Part shown: positions 38,353 to 50,803 of the stretch, in pieces
Layout of the letters: every line of letters begins with the position of its first letter
Position numbering within the stretch: the first letter of the stretch is position 1
Source of the DNA: Syngnathus acus
Lineage: Eukaryota; Chordata; Actinopteri; Syngnathiformes; Syngnathidae
Length of the DNA stretch: 64,000 bases
Assembly: GCF_901709675.1 (NCBI RefSeq)
Contig: NC_051104.1
Span: 3,891,501-3,955,500, forward strand
Direction: 5' to 3'
Position numbers and translations under genes: made by a program
Notes under the pieces: model-generated
What the model was told of the DNA's origin: nothing
The model's database searches: none
What the model saw: the letters and a program-made list of their open reading frames with translations, nothing else

Positions 38353-38628
38353 GTCTATTGTAATGGGTTGAGTCACTCTTTTGCATACAGTGTTTTGCAT
38401 GATTTTCCTCACCACTAGAGTTAAGTTTATTATTTTCCCATCTGTTTTAATTTTTGAATAGACAGGTGAGAGAAAAGAAAAACAGAGTCAGACCCACACA
38501 AGGCAGAAAGACATGAAACAGAAAATCACAGTGGTGCGTACGTACAAAGCATGCACGGCATGCCAGATGCAAATAGAAACAAGGAGAAGCTCAACTAAAC
38601 CAACACGTAGGGGAAAAATAATTCGACG

Positions 38629-38723
38629 CCTTTCGTGCATCTTTGGGCGTGTTCAGAAATGCACTTAGACAATTCAGGAAATTTTTATTATTTCCGAACG
38701 CGCCCTCGATGACCCGCAAAAGG
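38629..38723. repeat. 95-nt imperfect hairpin of unknown nature
   Basis: The inner arms 38645-38660 and 38690-38705 are 16 bp each and pair at 14 positions. The two mismatches become G-U pairs in one transcript sense. Pairing continues outward less perfectly: CCTTT at 38629-38633 is opposite AAAGG ending at 38723, and GCATC is opposite GATGAC. The loop is about 29 nt. Length and shape are compatible with a miRNA-like precursor, a small folded RNA or an old foldback transposon. I recognise no known miRNA seed. Confidence 0.4.
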
Positions 38724-41089
38724 TGTCCAACGGGTATGACACAGAAGGCCCCGCCCACAAACGCTCACCAAGGAGACTGCAAAAAGAAACGAACCATTTT
38801 TTTGTTAAAGCCTGAAGCCTGTCACGCACAAACGCTGACATCTCCCAGAGGCATGATAAACACAGCTAGTGGTATGAAGAAGTGCCTCCATGTGTAAAAA
38901 AGCTTTTATTGCATTTCTGCCACATTTTGAAAATAGAAGAGTCCATAGTGGCATCAAGCTTCATCCCTGGTGTTCATGGTCATGATATAAACTTCGATCT
39001 TTCTTCTGTATACCTGACTCCTAAAAAAAAAATACACTTTGCAATGTGTTTGTTTCAACCTTGGCTTCATCAGACAATAACCACATTTCCTTACATACAC
39101 TGGAAGAACCTATTACAGAGTTTGTCATTCAGTAAGGTGACCTTACAAAAAATCTCTTTCCAAACTATATTTATTCAAGCAACGCTTATAATTACATTTG
39201 GCTGTTAGTGTTGCAAACGGCAGGTTGAAGGAGTGAACTATTGATCCAGCAATACAGAGCCATTTTTATTCATTTATATAAAAATGCCAAAATATATTAC
39301 AGTATATATTTTTTCAAAGACTGAAGGTAAGAGACATTCAATAATTATGACGCTTATGAACGTGATCATGGAAAACCCATTGAACAGCATCCAATGAATT
39401 TGCTCATATCTCCCACATGACCTTTACCAAACACAGTTTGACATTAAACTAATGTCTTCTTAATCAATATGTATTTCGCATTTTTAACACAAAATTGATT
39501 TTCTGAGTACACCACAAAACTGTCTGCCACATTGCAGTAATTTAATTTGCAAAAAAAGAAAAACAATATTAGTACTTTGTTTTAGTTATTTTTCTATAAT
39601 TCTTATTATTTCTGTCTATTAAAACTAAATGCTCTTTAAAATAAAATTTTGTCAGTCCAGCCAGTCAAATAGTTGAAAACAAGACAGTAAAAAAAAAAAA
39701 AAAAAAATCAATATTTGATTATAAAATGTGTATTTCTTATCTAAGTTGTGACTATCGCAACAAAATCTTGTTATCTTTAAAGCTCACCTTGACAAGGTTA
39801 TGAGGGATTTACCGATGGTGCCTGCTTGCTGTTCTGTTTGAATAGCACCAGTTTAAATCCAAGGATACATACTGGACCAAAGACGGGGGAAATGAACTGT
39901 TGAACAATGCAATAGTAATTTCGAAGTCACGGGAGAAAAGTACCGTCTTAACTAAAACATGGCGACAAAAAAAAAATCCACCTGTCTACTGTATGCTAAC
40001 TGGACTGTCTGGCCATTATTGCCTCTCCTCCTCACACAACAATGTACATCCTGTAATAACAGGTCAGAGCTGTCATATCTGTATTCCTCACCAACCAAAA
40101 ATTAAGAATTTAATTACAGTGGCACAAAAGAGAAGGCAGCAGCTCAATACAGTTTCATGGTAATAAGGCGACAGGAGGTTGAAAGCAGCATTTGTAAAGT
40201 AATCATTGAGCTACGCTTGATGCATTTTAAATGGGGAGATAAAAAGGTAAGGTTTGAAATTGTCAGCATCTCAGAAGGTACAGAGGAAATCCTGCTGTAA
40301 GATTTCAAACATGTTGCCATCTGTGGGCCGAAGATACCGAGAAGTTCACGACCGGGTAGCGAGGCTGGTATTTATATCAAAAGAGGCTTGTGATGTTTTT
40401 TTTTTTTCTCCCATGATGGATCTATAAGAAAGAAAGTAGTGATGAGCGGACTATATTTGCTGTCAATTGGTCAGAAATGTTAAAAATAAAGTTGAATTAT
40501 CGAATTCAAACATATCTTAGATTAAAATATTTATTTAATGGTGTTATCAGATCAGGATCTCTTTACAAAAGACATTCAATATTTTTTAATATATGCAGTT
40601 TGCATTGCTAGCAGCAATTTCAGTATGTTGAGAGAAAAAAAAAAAAAAGAGTAAAGTCATTTGCTACTTTGCTTGCATTTTCATTCCCGCGCTCGGGGAA
40701 CAGTCGTTTGCCCGGTTTGGACAATTTGTTCAGCACTTAATAAATTGTATGGAGGTGATATGATTGATCACTCAATGTAGCATACCCAGGCAGGAATATT
40801 TGTCGGAGCAAGCATGGAGTATTAGCAATAACTATTTTGGTATATGACTTTCACATATGGCATAACTGGGTCAATGCTTCTAATTGCAAAAAAAAAACTA
40901 AGCCTGGCTGTGTTCCACTAAAAATATTAGCCGCCTAAGAAGGACAGAGAAAGTCACGCTCATCCAGTACAGTAAAAGTCCTTTCTGGAAAGTTATCCTT
41001 CTAAAATAGATGAAATCCAAACCTAATGCAAGTGATTAGTAAAAATACCAGGAACAAATGAGTTTCACCTTAGTATTTCAAATGAAGGG

Positions 41090-41260
41090 CTCAGTAATCA
41101 GGGTAATTGCAAATAATAACCCCGGCCCACGGTGTAGGGCCTGGGGTTCTCAGCCAGCCCCTTCTGTCGCATTCCTTGTTCCCACTGATGATGTCATTAA
41201 CATAGCGGGGCTCCGAGGCACATCCCGCTGTTCAGCATGATTAAGATACGCACTGACTCG
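41090..41260. promoter_or_regulatory. Candidate conserved non-coding block
   Basis: The block holds TAATTGCAAATAAT (a POU/homeodomain-type word) near 41104-41117, a GATGATGTCATTAA stretch near 41187 and CATGATTAAG near 41236, with even base composition and no repeats. This is the texture of a developmental enhancer. Conservation could not be tested. Confidence 0.22.
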
Positions 41261-41863
41261 GTGTCATCAATTCCAGCAGCGGCTATTTCTGACTTTTGCT
41301 TTCATTTACCTGGCTAATCCGGTTCCTAGCTTGCTACATTCCAAAAATGAGGATTTAAATGAGAATTTTTGCAGAGATGATAAAATGACATTAGTTGTCT
41401 CATCAATACCTTAAACTTCCCATAAAATGCCATGCAGGCAAACATAGGCAGTTCTTAAACATCTCGCCTCCATGGTGCTCCCTTGCCATTTCATTACAGC
41501 GAATGATATTTGTCCAATGTCTTAATGCTTAGATCCCTGTCTCCTAATTGATGTTGTTCTTCAGACAAGAATATTGATGGTACAGCTCATCCAGATTGGC
41601 AGCTGCATGAATCGTTATTAGCCCGGCAGTCGGACACCTCGGCATGTTGCGAGACCATGTTCAAGTTATGCTGACGGACCCCAGGGGATGTGATCGTGGC
41701 TCAGACAAGAGATAATTAACCATCTGAGGCCGACAGCCCACAGGTCGGCGACCCGCTGAGTGGGTGAATGGGAGGAAAACACAGGATGGGAGGGCAACCC
41801 CTGAGGTATGTTCACACTATCCAGGGAAGACATTTATTTTATTTATCTTTTTTTTATTATTAT

Positions 41864-41966
41864 TTTTTTAGCACTGCAACAATGTATTTATTTATATATT
41901 TATATATTTACATATTTTTATATTTGCATTTTTATTATTTATTATTTTTGTTTTTTAGCACTGCAA
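41864..41966. repeat. AT-rich tract bracketed by a 16-bp direct repeat
   Basis: TTTTTTAGCACTGCAA occurs at 41864-41879 and again at 41951-41966, 87 bp apart, enclosing a TTTATATAT-rich spacer. A tandem duplication or slippage product is the simplest reading. Confidence 0.6.
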
Positions 41967-42722
41967 AAAACGAATGCAAAAAAAAACCTGCATCCCATTA
42001 TCAGAGAAAATAATAATGACCTGAAATCAAATCGCCCAGCTCACATAAACGGAATCTTTTTTTGAATTTGCATATTCCTGGATATTCCGACTTCTCGTAA
42101 ACAGCTCTGTTTAATCGCATTCGTCAAGGTAGTGAGATGCTCGTCTTACACGTTGTCACGGTTTCCTTGACAACTGCAGTGAGACTTTTGCACGGCTTAA
42201 TCTATAGTTTCAGATTCTCACACACAAACGGCGATAATTACACACCGTCTGCCGTTTGGAAGTTCAATTGAACCGCAGATCAGGTGAAGCAATGTGATTG
42301 AGTGGACGGCGAATGTGGACATAGGATTAAGCGCCGTGTTCATTTTCTGCTCAACATGGATATTGACTTTCTGTTGTCCTCCAGTCACTTCATCCCCTCC
42401 ACACTGTTGACATGAAGACTCTCACCTTTGAGCATCACGTTGACACTAATGTGGTGGCAAAGCAGCATTGGATCTCTCAGAGTACATCAAGGCAAATTAC
42501 TTAATTCATCAGTTGCGTCCTTTTGTATTCATTAGTCACCGTTTGTCACTTGTTACTTGAAAATGTCATTGAATCAATAAATGGAAATGTCAAAAAAATC
42601 CACATTTATCCATCTTAGAAGATAAAACAACTCACCAATGTTTGTGTAGGTGTACCTAATCGTTTGTCCAGTTTGTCTTTTCTAACATCTCTAATTTTCT
42701 TTTAGTCTTTTCCACGTGACTA

Positions 42723-43029
42723 CCGTATTTTCCGCACTATAAGGCGCACCGGATTATAAGGCGCACCTTTAATGTATGGCCCATCTTAAAACTTTGTCCA
42801 TATATAAGGCGCACCGGATTATAAGGCGCACCTTCAATGAATGGCCCATTTTAAAACTTTGTCCAGATATAAGATATATACATTTGGCCCGCGGGCCGGA
42901 CTTTGGACACGCCTGCTGTAGTGGCTCAATATTGGTCCATATATAAGGTGCACCTGATTATAAGGCGCACTGTCGGCTTTTGAGAAAATTGGAGGTTTTT
43001 AGGTGCGCCTTATAATGCGGAAAATACGG
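42723..43029 (+). mobile_element. TA-flanked miniature transposon, subfamily 2 (copy C), with a captured hAT end
   Basis: A 307-bp element with termini CCGTATTTTCCGCACTATA and the reverse complement (one difference near the right end), flanked by TA at 42721-42722 and 43030-43031. TATAAGGCGCAC words are repeated in tandem near the left end and inverted at the right. The interior holds GGCCCGCGGGCCGGAC followed by TTTGGACACGCCTG at about 42887-42917, which resembles the terminus of another hAT family. The same insert and the same right junction occur in copy D. Confidence 0.9.
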
Positions 43030-45058
43030 TAATCAAAATTTGACAGCTACTCTATCAAAATGACATATTTAATTCCCAAAACAATAAATAATACATAAAC
43101 TTTAACCAGTGCAACCTTTTTTTTTTTTAGCTCATCGGTCAGCTGGTGAATTATCTTCCTTAAGGGAGCGTCTCGTCTTTGCGTGTGGAGTGATATATTT
43201 CCAATATGACGCTTCTGGAGCTGATATATTTATTTACAACCATAGTAAAATATTTTCATGACGACCCTGCAGCTTCACAGGAAATTATGCTCACAATAGA
43301 TTTAAAGCACCATTTAAAAAAAAAAAGGAGAATACCGACGAGATATTTTTTTTTCCAATATCACGACTATGCAATACTTTCCAAGCTGATATGGTTTGAA
43401 AAAAACAGAGTTCCCTCTTCAAAGGTGAAGTGAGGATATGAGGGGGAAAAAGTAAGAAGTGGGCTGGGGACGAATCAACATACTACAAATTCAAAAGCTG
43501 GTAGACATTATGTCCATTCATCACCTGCTGCAGCGTGAAGAATAAAAGGAACGGAGTCTATTATAGAACGAGAGAGCTGCTAAGCCGCTTGCCACTGTTG
43601 ATTTCTCGCCGAAGTCGATAAATTGAGCAAGGCCTAAGCAGGCTACATGTGTTCAACAGTGAGCGCCGCTTGGCACGCTGCATTTGTCACCGGCGCTTTA
43701 GCTGATTGCATCGCTGTATTGACTCGCTGTATTCATGCGCTCGCCATGCAGAAAATGCACTGAAGAAAAATGCTCTCTGATTGTGCTATAATGGCTTTAA
43801 TAATACCTCTCGTTTTACATCGTGTTCATTAAACCAAGATAGAGTTGAGTGTGGAGCAGATTTGGACACACTGGCTTCAGCGCTAAGAACAACAAAACAA
43901 AACAGTGGCAAATGTCAATCTGTCACTCATTCCTTAACCCCTTCCTCGACCTTTTGCTCCCGCATAAAACACACTTCCTGCCCCCGAAAAAAGGCTTTGG
44001 AAACTATTTATAAGCTGCCACTGATGACTACAGACGTCAAAGATTCATTTTTACTAGGCTGGCAGTGAATTAACCTTTTTAACCTATTTTAGAATATGAA
44101 AAGCCATTCATTTGGTTTAAGATTGAATAAAATAAATTGTCAGGAGGAAAATACTGGGAGTAAAAAATATTTTTCTACTAATGCATACACTGTACCCCAA
44201 AAGCAATTATTAGTTACATTAACTTTCATTCAATGTTCATAAATGTAAGTGTAGCAAACTAATGACAAAAAAAATGGACTGTTCCATTTTAAATAGAAAA
44301 ACCGAGCGTCAGTTTTGCCACTGAAACAATAGAACGAGGTTCCATCGACTCTTTGCTCTAGTTATAAAATTCAATTTGTCTCATCAAGATGACATTCAAC
44401 CTTTAGCTGCTTGTCTAACGTGCGGTAATTAGGATGAATGTAAATACATAACTTTTAATGTGCATATATTTCTGTTTATTAAATAAATCATCAATGGCCT
44501 ATATTAGTCACACACTGGTGATTTTTCTAGCTGATTTTTAGTCCGTTGTCCTCCTCTCATTACTGCAGTTAGTAGCACTGTGTTTTCTCTTTGCAGGTTC
44601 CATCAATGTCTTCCACCCCTCCCTCCCCCCAGAATGTGTGCTTCTCATTATTCACCCTCAATTATGTGAAGAGTTTGTCCTGCACTGCTTAATTACTTCT
44701 TCCAGGAAGATGATAAGTTAATTTTTGCGATTAACCCTCTGACACTTTGGCAGACGAGAATATCAAGAGCAGATTAGCATTTTTTTTTTTGTTAGCGTCT
44801 GACTCTCTCCGTGACATCGGGGGCATTTATTTGCAAATGGGTGAAAGAGTGTACAAAATAATAATCATACAAATGGTTGGATATTTATTCAAAAAAAAAA
44901 AGAAAAAAAAGGTGGATTGATCATTTAAATTCCATTAAACTGAAACGACTTTCACTCACATTGAAATGAAAGGTCCTTGGGCCCCTTGATGGTATTGTCA
45001 TGTAAAGAAGATGGCAGGAAACAAGTTGCAATTAGTGCTCTGGCTCGCATCCCTTCAT

Positions 45059-45150
45059 CTCTCTCTCTCTTTCTTTCTCCCTCTCTCTCTCAAATGAAGC
45101 TTTGCACTTTGTGTCGACTAATGTTTAACGCTCTCTCTCTCGCTCTCTCT
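45059..45150. repeat. (CT)n-rich microsatellite tract
   Basis: Two CT runs (45059-45090 and 45131-45150) are separated by unique sequence. Confidence 0.85.
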
Positions 45151-48099
45151 GCACCATCTCCTCTGATTACTGGCATTACAGCAAATTTGCAGTTGATAAT
45201 CAGCCTCAGATTCCTGCTAAATTTCTCATTACTCTGCTGGAGATGTCACTTGGGCTTTGAGTTTGAATTAATAGGGTTTAATCTGCAAGTGTTATGTGTG
45301 TGTGTGTCATGTGCGGGTGTGTTTGGCCGTGCATCCGTGCTAACGCGTGGCCTCAGACACATCACACGTGTCAGGTACAATCTTGTAAGCATTCCCATGA
45401 TGCCTCTTGTTTAACAATTACCCTTCATACTTCATTATTTCGGATTGGTGCAGAATAATTACGTGCAACCTTCTCAGCACAAGTGCCCGACATTCTTGGC
45501 AATAAAAGAGTCCAAACAGAAACTCTTCTTTTTTTTTTTTTTGCCACTGTCCAATGTTGCCAGAAAAAAAAATTGTAATTTCATCTAGCATTCACACTCA
45601 CATTTACTGACAATTTAGAGGCTTTTATTTTGATTGTTTCAGGATTGTAAGATGACGTTAGGCGTGTTAATCAATACTCCACAAATTACTATGAATAGAA
45701 CAAAACCTGTCTAGTTTGTACAGATGCTTCTTTTATTTAGTTTATAGGCAAAATTTTTTAATAAACTAATGAGCTAATCACTAAATTCTGACAAGAAATA
45801 ATATTTTACTGCTATTATTGTACAATAGCAACATAATCCTGCCTGCAGTTTTAATTCTTAATCAAAATGTGAGGACTAATCAGTTCTCAATCATTGATAT
45901 GATTGTAATATGGACACCTGCCTTGTGAATAAACAAGGTTCTCATTGGCCCCCCGCCTTAATCACTTGAAAATGATCCCACCGAATGCCAATTTGCTCAT
46001 CAGCGGCAATACAGATGCTGACATGATAAGCACAATCGACATGATAAGACAACTTGATTAAAGAGTTGAATCATTTTTTTGTCTTATTTAAATATTGCTA
46101 AAGTGACTTTAAAGGTCTAACTTTTAACCTTTACTGTGACATCATTTGACATAATGTATATGCAAACTGTTTTTGTGAGAGATTCACCTTGCCTCGCGTC
46201 AGATTCAGAGAGGAGGGGGGCATTACAGATAAGCAACCAATAATATTTAAGCAGTGGGTGAGGTAATGCAAAATTCAGCCTTCTCACTTCATGCTGTGCC
46301 TCAACCAGAAGCAGACGCACACATATAAATAAAGAAGTCGGCAGGAGATGTGCTCTTGAAGCTTGCATTACCAAGCTGACGGCTTAAGCTTAAGCAGAGA
46401 GAGGAATGAGGGACAAATTTAGCAGCAGATCTTGGAATAACTAGGTAGGGATAAAGCTTATAAAAAGTGCAAATGGTTGCACTTCTGGACAGCGTGCTTA
46501 AGGATGACAGGGATGAAATGCTGACTTTAATAGTTGCAGTTTAGCTAAAAAAAATAATATACGCACTTGAAAACTCAGCAAAATAGTCACAGCTACATAT
46601 TTTCTATTTGTTATTATTATCTGGGATGAAATGTAACCCAAATAGTTTGTCTCAAAGGGCTTGCCATAAACACCCTACTTCTGAAACCAGGTTATCAGGT
46701 GGCATATCGAGGGGCCTTCATATTTCACGCTTTAAGAAAGAAAGAGGTTTAAATGGCACATCCATTGCTGCTTTTTTGCCCATCCTCAGTCACTAGCTGA
46801 TAAGTGGGATTGGACTCTCAGCTTCAGTGATTGGGACATGTGGTCCTCCCTGTAGTGAGCAGACATGCACTACTTCCACATTGGCCCGTCGTCATCTACA
46901 AGCATTCAAACAGAAAGGTTTGTCCTCAACTCGAGTCAATACACCGCTGCTCCTGGAGCTATTACCGATATGCTCCGGCCAAGTGTAAAACGTCTATCTT
47001 CGACTTATCAGCACACCGGCTATCGTCCAGGAAGAACTTCCAATTATGCCACACCACTTCTTTATTTTCTGCAACGATGATACAGAAGTTGTGCTGACAT
47101 ATTTGAGGACTTTGGAGTATTTCATTTTCACAGACTAAACTGTTCTTTCTTTAATAGGAGTGAAATATAAGTTTACTTAAAAAATTCTGTATTAGCAAAC
47201 TGTCCAAGTTGAGAAAAAAAATATTTCTCATACACTAAATTGCGCACATATTCGTGCACACTAAACAAATGAATCGTGGGTGTTCCTGTGCTTGATGAAT
47301 AAGTGGAGCCACCAGAAAATGACTAATTTGGTCTAAGACTAATGGACCCGTGTTTTACTTTAAAATCATTTGTCAAAGAAAATGCAAATGAAAGTCAATC
47401 ACATGATCTTTGGACTTATTTAAACATATCACCTGATTCCTTTATTTTACATAAAAATCCATTTATATAACTATTGTGACACTTGAGGGCAGAGTTCATG
47501 TGGTCAGCTGACCCGAGGCAGATATGTAACAGTTGAGCTCAGAGACTCAAGTATTTGCAAGCACTCCTTTAAAGACTAAGAAAGCGGAACTGCTCTCCTC
47601 TGGCTTTCCACAAACACGTGTTGGCCCCTGGGGTGGCTAATTCTGAATGTAATAATCTATTTAATCACAAGTTAACATTATTGATCTGTGTGTTAAAAGC
47701 TATTTACGTGAAGGCCCGTGGGCTGGTCGAGCGACGAGCTCACTCCCCTCTGTGTCATTAATTTCCCATTTCATCTAGCCTGAGGCCTGCAGCCTGCTGA
47801 GGAGATAACAAATTAAATGTGTGGGAAGGATCATTTATGCCCGGTCGGGCTCAAGAGGACAAAGTAACTCCTCCTCGCTTAGGTTGTCACAAACATATTT
47901 ATGTTTACTAGACTGTAACACTGTTTGCACGTGTTGTGTGGCTGACCTAATAACGTTAGTGACGACTTTCTTTTCATTTTCTTATTTTGTTTTTTTATCT
48001 TATGTTAAATTATCACAGGAACTAAAAATCAACAGTGAAAGTCAGCGCAAATATTTTATCATTGGGAGGAGACACTGGAAACAGCTTGATGCATCCGGT

Positions 48100-48120
48100 T
48101 TCAGCACCATGGACAGCGCC
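48100..48120 (+). promoter_or_regulatory. RE1/NRSE silencer element (REST/NRSF site), perfect consensus
   Basis: The left half TTCAGCACC, a two-base spacer AT and the right half GGACAGCGCC together match the canonical 21-bp RE1 consensus at every specified position. REST binds this element through its zinc fingers and recruits CoREST and HDAC complexes to silence neuronal genes outside neurons. A chance exact match to 19 fixed positions is negligible in a window this size. No promoter is visible nearby, so the site would act at a distance or within an intron. The ATG inside the spacer has no coding significance. Confidence 0.88.
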
Positions 48121-48849
48121 TATTGTTTCTCGCTGGAAAAACAAACATTTAACCAGCTTGATTCAATTGAAACTAAGAATTTATTTTTCAAGGGAGACCT
48201 GGCCAAGACATCAAGCTTTTTGAAACATTTTTCTTTTAGTTTAGTTGGTATGTTTGATCAAATATTTATTTGATAGTATTTTGTATGCAAAGTGACAGGG
48301 CCTCATAAAATTCGTGATTTCTATTTATGTATATATTTTCACCTTCCAGAAGCCAGAGAAGCTATTAGCTCATAAAGGTGCCTCCGTATTTTATTGTGGA
48401 GTTTTTATGAGCTCTCCAGTGTCACTGCTTCAAAGGATTCGTGTCCATACATGAATCTAACCATGCTAACCTTCAACCCCATTATTCAAGTGAAGCTATT
48501 TGTATCCTCTTAGTGCCTCTCGCACCATTACCCTCCATGGGTAGTAGAATCCTTTGGTCCTCCTTTTCAGCCCTACTTTGTTCCTTCAAAAGGAGCTTCA
48601 GCCAAGTTTACAAGAAAAAAAAAAAAAGGTTCTTGAATGTAATGATAATTGACCACTGCAGGTACGATCATCTGTACCCACAACAACAACTGAAAATGAC
48701 ATTTTGGAGAAAAATGATGGACAGCTAGCATCCATCTTTCCACACTTTCCACCTTGAACTGAAATGAGATTATTATTTACTGTTTTTCTGTATCCAATCA
48801 CTCATGCATAGCCGATCTCGCGAGTCGACTCCGCGGAGGCTGAATAGAT

Positions 48850-49100
48850 ATGAGAAACCCCAAGGATAATTGGAAATTGATTTTTATCTTCCCCTATCCA
48901 TTTGAATATGATTAACAGTGAGCTTGACACAGCACGTCAAATTAATAATGACGCACGGTGGGAAAAGACGATCGAAATGACAAGATAAATACAGATAACA
49001 GTTCATAATGCTCCCAATGCAGGTCACATGGACCGATAACAAATGAAGCTCTCGCATGCGAAAGATAATCAAGAGTCATTAACGAGGCAGGTGTAAATGA
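48850..49100. promoter_or_regulatory. Candidate conserved non-coding block
   Basis: It contains AATTGGAAATTGATTTTTATC near the start, CAAATTAATAATGACG near 48938, paired GATA words (AGATAAATACAGATAA near 48983) and AAAGATAATC near 49060, with no simple repeats. This suggests a GATA/homeodomain-type enhancer; conservation was not tested. Confidence 0.22.
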
Positions 49101-49493
49101 ATGAAACTGCAGTTTGACATCACCCCGAACTGAGCTTCTTGTCTCCCAGTTAATCTATTTGGCAGCTTGATAGAAACCTAGCGGTCATTCGGCACCGTGT
49201 TACTCCCCCCCCCTCCACCATGCTGCCCCGACGCTGCTCCACTGTTTCCCGGAATCAAAAATGAAGTGGCGGCTGATGAAAATGAATATCACATTTTGAT
49301 GTCATTAGTAGGGGGAGCGTCAAGAGTGTGAGCTTAGTTCAACAGCCATTATGCAGAGGTTAACGTCTGGGCTCAACACCGATGTTAAGCTTCCTACATT
49401 AGCTTGATTCACCGAGCAACTGGACCATTAGCATTCACTCCCTTACTCATTTGAATACTAACTTCCCCCCCATCACCTCCATCTGACAAAAGT

Positions 49494-49513
49494 TGTGTGT
49501 GCGTGTGTGTGTG
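49494..49513. repeat. (GT)n microsatellite, short
   Basis: Interrupted GT run. Confidence 0.85.
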
Positions 49514-50803
49514 GCAAAGTCATGCCACTAACTTATCTTTAGCCTGCTCAAAACTATTGTTTTTTGATGGCTGAGGTCATAAATGGGTTACCTAAAATCC
49601 AATATATATTGGAGGAAAGGCGCATGAGACTGTATCATCTTGATCTATAACCTGATCTCAAAGCGGGGACCCATTTATTGTCGATTTCATCCAAAAGATG
49701 GGCCTGTCAGTTGGTGGGGGTTGGGGGTGGGGGGGGGGAGTCTAGCCTTGCCGCTGTTTATTTTCAAATCAATACTCAATTACTATAAGGAAGATCCGCT
49801 CCCTTGCTCATTTTCAAGATGAAATTATGGACTGCAGCAGCTTAGTTAAGTCGAAACCGGTGCCATAGACTGTAAGCATCATAAACACGCTGCGGTTAAA
49901 AACTGTAAAAAAAAAAAAAAACGGTTTTCAATGCCATCTCCTATTCCATTAGCCTATTCATCATTAATCATCCAGTGTGACGTGCGAGATGATCAGAGAA
50001 AACAATTTTCAGCAAAGGAGCCTTTTTCATTTCAAACTCATCGACTTCAGCATCTAACAACCCATCAATGCGTGTATGTAATGCACTTCCTCTTTTGTTA
50101 TTGAACAAAATGGAGAGGGAACAAGAGGCTCCTCATCATTCACGTCATTGATTTGCTAAATGCCAGGCATTTGCCATAGGACAGGCTGCTGTCAATAGCT
50201 TCGGCAGGGTGTGTGTGTAAATTACTCCATTATGGGGTAGTTTGGGGTATTTATCGCTGAGAGAAATTGATGGTGGATGACATAAATGGGCATGGATTGC
50301 GTGGCTGTGAGTCAAATGTCGGCCTCGTTAGGCAAGTCGGAGAAAAAGAAGCTTCCTGAATAGCTCGACACTTTTTGACCATAAAGCCCAACAAGGCATC
50401 ATTCACTGTAATACATGATGACAGACAGACTTTTTGCTCTTGTAAAAGTAGGCTAGATATGTCCGAAGGGTCTTGGCCGGGTCTTTCCGGAGCACTGACA
50501 AGCAGTTCTGTTGTAGTTATTGTTAGTGTCTACTCCGGTTGGACAGGTCCGTCAAAACAGACATGGAACATTGCTGGAAACAATGCTGTCTTGAAAAGAG
50601 AAAGCGTAAAAAATGACAGGCGTAGACATAAAAGGGGCAGAGCAGTTGAAAGAAATCATCATCTGATTATGACAGAGGTGCAGGAATTATTTTGTCAAGA
50701 TGGCTACAGCAATTTTTGCAAAATCTCATTCTAACGTCACACTGTCCCATACTCACAAATGTTTCATGGAAACAAAATAAAGCTGCAAAGCAGTGTGAAT
50801 TTA

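Larger units (their letters stand above)
38361..42722. other. Gene-free unique DNA
   Basis: No gene is supported. It contains the hairpin at 38629-38723, a stretch near 39050-39160 that faintly recalls the non-coding strand of Tc1-like elements, two enhancer-like blocks (41090-41260 and 41590-41770) and an AT-rich tract at 41830-41950 bracketed by a direct repeat. Confidence 0.5.
43030..50803. other. Gene-free unique DNA with an RE1 element
   Basis: No gene is supported in nearly 8 kb. It holds CT-rich and GT microsatellites, the perfect RE1 at 48100-48120 and enhancer-like blocks near 47690-47820 and 48850-49100. Frames such as plus 44977-45414, plus 47821-48273 and plus 50375-50734 (119-150 codons) have no recognisable domain. 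The first crosses CT and GT microsatellites, and the second crosses the RE1 element. Confidence 0.5.

Noticed and set aside
44977-45414. 145-codon open frame on the plus strand
   Set aside because: The frame crosses CT and GT microsatellites that supply its Ser/Leu and Val/Cys stretches, and it has no recognisable domain.
47821-48273. 150-codon open frame, the longest in the window
   Set aside because: It contains the RE1 element and a T-rich tract, resembles no known protein, and its length is not exceptional for 64 kb of six-frame sequence.
48367-48413. 10-bp inverted repeat AGCTCATAAA / TTTATGAGCT with a 27-bp loop
   Set aside because: Arms of this length and spacing are expected by chance in a 64-kb window, and pairing does not extend convincingly.
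50375-50734. 119-codon open frame on the plus strand
   Set aside because: No domain, signal or family similarity recognised, and no exon-flanking signals.
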